Part shown: positions 43,613 to 44,545 of the stretch, piece after piece
How the letters are laid out: each line of letters opens with the position of its first letter
Position numbering within the stretch: the stretch's first letter is position 1
Assembly (NCBI GenBank): GCA_900316165.1
Contig: ONBW01000017.1
Location: 1 to 44,545 of the forward strand
Direction of reading: 5' to 3'
Length of the DNA stretch: 44,545 nucleotides
DNA from: an uncultured Lachnospiraceae bacterium
GTDB lineage: Bacteria > Bacillota > Clostridia > Lachnospirales > Lachnospiraceae
The notes under the pieces: model-generated
Told to the model about the DNA's origin: nothing
The model's input: only the letters and a program-made list of their open reading frames with translations
Databases searched by the model: none
Position numbers and translations under genes: made by a program

Positions 43613-44386
43613 ATGGAGGGCTATGAGGAGTTTAAAAAGCAGATTCTTCTGCTTACAAACATTGACCTTTCTCTCTACAAGGAAAAACAGATGAGACGGC
43701 GCATCGACTCGCTTGTAGTCAAGCATCGTCTGGATAATTATCCTGCTTTTGTAAAACTTCTTCGTGAAGACAAGGCGGCTTTTGAAGAGTTCATCAATTT
43801 TCTTACGATAAATGTCTCTGAGTTTTACCGTAACCCTGATCAGTGGAAGCTTCTTGATGAGGAGTATTTTCCATATCTGATAGGTAAATTTGGCAAGAAC
43901 TTAAAAGTCTGGAGCGCTGCCTGCTCTACAGGTGATGAGCCGTATTCTCTGGTAATGGCTCTTTCAAAGCATGTTCCTCTTTCGAATATCAGGATCATCG
44001 CTTCAGATATCGACAAGCAGGTTCTCGCTCAGGCTAAGGCTGGGCTCTACTCGGAGAAGAGCATTAAGTCCGTTCCTGATGAGTTCAAGAAAAAGTATTT
44101 CAAGCAGATTGGTTCTTCTTATCAGATTTCCGATGAGATCAAGAACCGCGTGGATTTCAGGGAAGGCAATCTTTTAAGAGATGAGTACCCATCTGGCTGC
44201 GACATGATCGTCTGCAGAAACGTTGTTATCTATTTTACAGATGAGGCGAAGCTCGAGATCTACAAGAAGTTTAACAGGTCACTAAAGAGCGGCGGCCTGT
44301 TATTTATCGGAAGCACTGAACAGATAATGGAATACAAGGACTTAGGATACAAACGCCGTAGTTCATTTTTCTATGAAAAAGTGTAA
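43613..44386 (+). CDS. cheR: Chemotaxis protein methyltransferase CheR
   Basis: SAM-dependent methyltransferase for glutamates of chemoreceptors, 257 aa from ATG 43613, which follows GGGAGG; the longer open frame begins inside rpsA. CheR N-terminal helical domain (residues 1-70), then the SAM-binding domain with VWSAACSTGDEPYSL, ASDIDKQVLAQAKAGLYSE and IVCRNVVIYFTDEAK. It ends GGLLFIGSTEQI. No other chemotaxis gene is in view. Bounded by terminators on both sides, so it is a single-gene unit. Confidence 0.94.
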   Translation: MEGYEEFKKQILLLTNIDLSLYKEKQMRRRIDSLVVKHRLDNYPAFVKLLREDKAAFEEFINFLTINVSEFYRNPDQWKLLDEEYFPYLIGKFGKNLKVWSAACSTGDEPYSLVMALSKHVPLSNIRIIASDIDKQVLAQAKAGLYSEKSIKSVPDEFKKKYFKQIGSSYQISDEIKNRVDFREGNLLRDEYPSGCDMIVCRNVVIYFTDEAKLEIYKKFNRSLKSGGLLFIGSTEQIMEYKDLGYKRRSSFFYEKV

Positions 44387-44388
44387 AA

Positions 44389-44422
44389 AATATCCCGTAC
44401 CGAGAGGCACGGGATATTTTTT
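44389..44422 (+). terminator. cheR terminator
   Basis: Perfect 10-bp stem AATATCCCGT (44389-44398)/ACGGGATATT (44409-44418), 10-nt loop, T-run after and A-run before, so likely bidirectional. Confidence 0.93.
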
Positions 44423-44460
44423 GCTCCTATGAATTAAAGTCAATGCTTTATAATAATCTA

Positions 44461-44535
44461 GGCATGTATCATATTCAGAGCAAACAAAAAAGCAGATTAT
44501 TTAAAACTCTAATCTGCTCTGAATGTGATACTGCC
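44461..44535 (+). repeat. 75-bp imperfect palindrome at window end
   Basis: GGCA (44461-44464) and 44466-44481 pair with 44516-44531 and TGCC (44532-44535): about 20 pairs with one bulge and one G-U. An internal inverted repeat AGCAGATT (44491-44498)/AATCTGCT (44511-44518) overlaps the outer 3' arm by three bases. TATAAT at 44449-44454 lies just upstream. It could be an inverted-repeat element or a structured RNA; the window ends too soon to tell. Confidence 0.75.
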
Positions 44536-44545
44536 GGATTGTACC

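Noticed and set aside
44461-44535. Integron attC site
   Set aside because: The typical RYYYAAC/GTTRRRY core ends are missing and no integrase or cassette array is present.

Overview
The window looks like a core-genome segment of an anaerobic Firmicute, most likely Lachnospiraceae (Butyrivibrio, Pseudobutyrivibrio or Roseburia relatives). This rests on gene content and order: radC-mreBCD-pbp2-minC-rodA-mgsA, rimP-nusA-ylxR-ylxQ-infB-rbfA-nrnA-truB-ribF-rpsO-pnp, and cmk-ispH-rpsA. Strong purine-rich ribosome sites, frequent TTG starts and a MutL of the endonuclease type agree. Genus is inference. All real genes lie on the plus strand.

Layout. (1) 1-7165: type IV pilus locus: pilB, pilT, a Wzy/O-antigen-ligase-like membrane protein, pilC and two paralogous prepilins, with several promoters and a terminator between the pilins. 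(2) 7166-11413: a more variable stretch with a Rpn-type PD-(D/E)XK protein, a small XRE regulator, an FAD-dependent dehydrogenase with repetitive inserts, and a 637-bp gene-free interval. That interval holds an unusual array: two inverted 10-mers repeated seven times with an exact 63-bp period, followed by a second, duplicated palindromic repeat. (3) 11414-17269: mutL-mutS and a PLP-dependent methionine gamma-lyase-family gene. (4) 17261-26475: radC, then the rod-shape and wall-elongation operon mreB-mreC-mreD-PBP2-minC-rodA, then mgsA and a lipoprotein DD-carboxypeptidase. minD and minE are absent from their usual place. (5) 26567-27620: galE with a terminator. (6) 27699-38683: tRNA-Glu, then the large translation/RNA operon from rimP to pnp. 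(7) 38791-44545: a BaiN-like flavoprotein, cmk, an RpiR regulator, ispH, an rpsA whose 5' end looks damaged, cheR, and a long terminal hairpin.

How it works together. PilB (extension) and PilT (retraction) drive pilus assembly on the PilC platform from the two prepilins. MreBCD, PBP2 and RodA form the elongasome. RimP, NusA, InfB, RbfA, TruB, S15 and PNPase serve ribosome maturation, transcription and RNA turnover.

Most worth a second look: the 63-bp array at 10794-11210, which also reads as tandem 20-codon ORFs; the apparent deletion/frameshift at the start of rpsA; a 44-residue internal duplication in NusA; a TruB without its PUA region; a minC without minDE; and structured leaders before rpsO and pnp. 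No transposase, phage gene or CRISPR array was seen. All calls are from reading the sequence; no database search was run.
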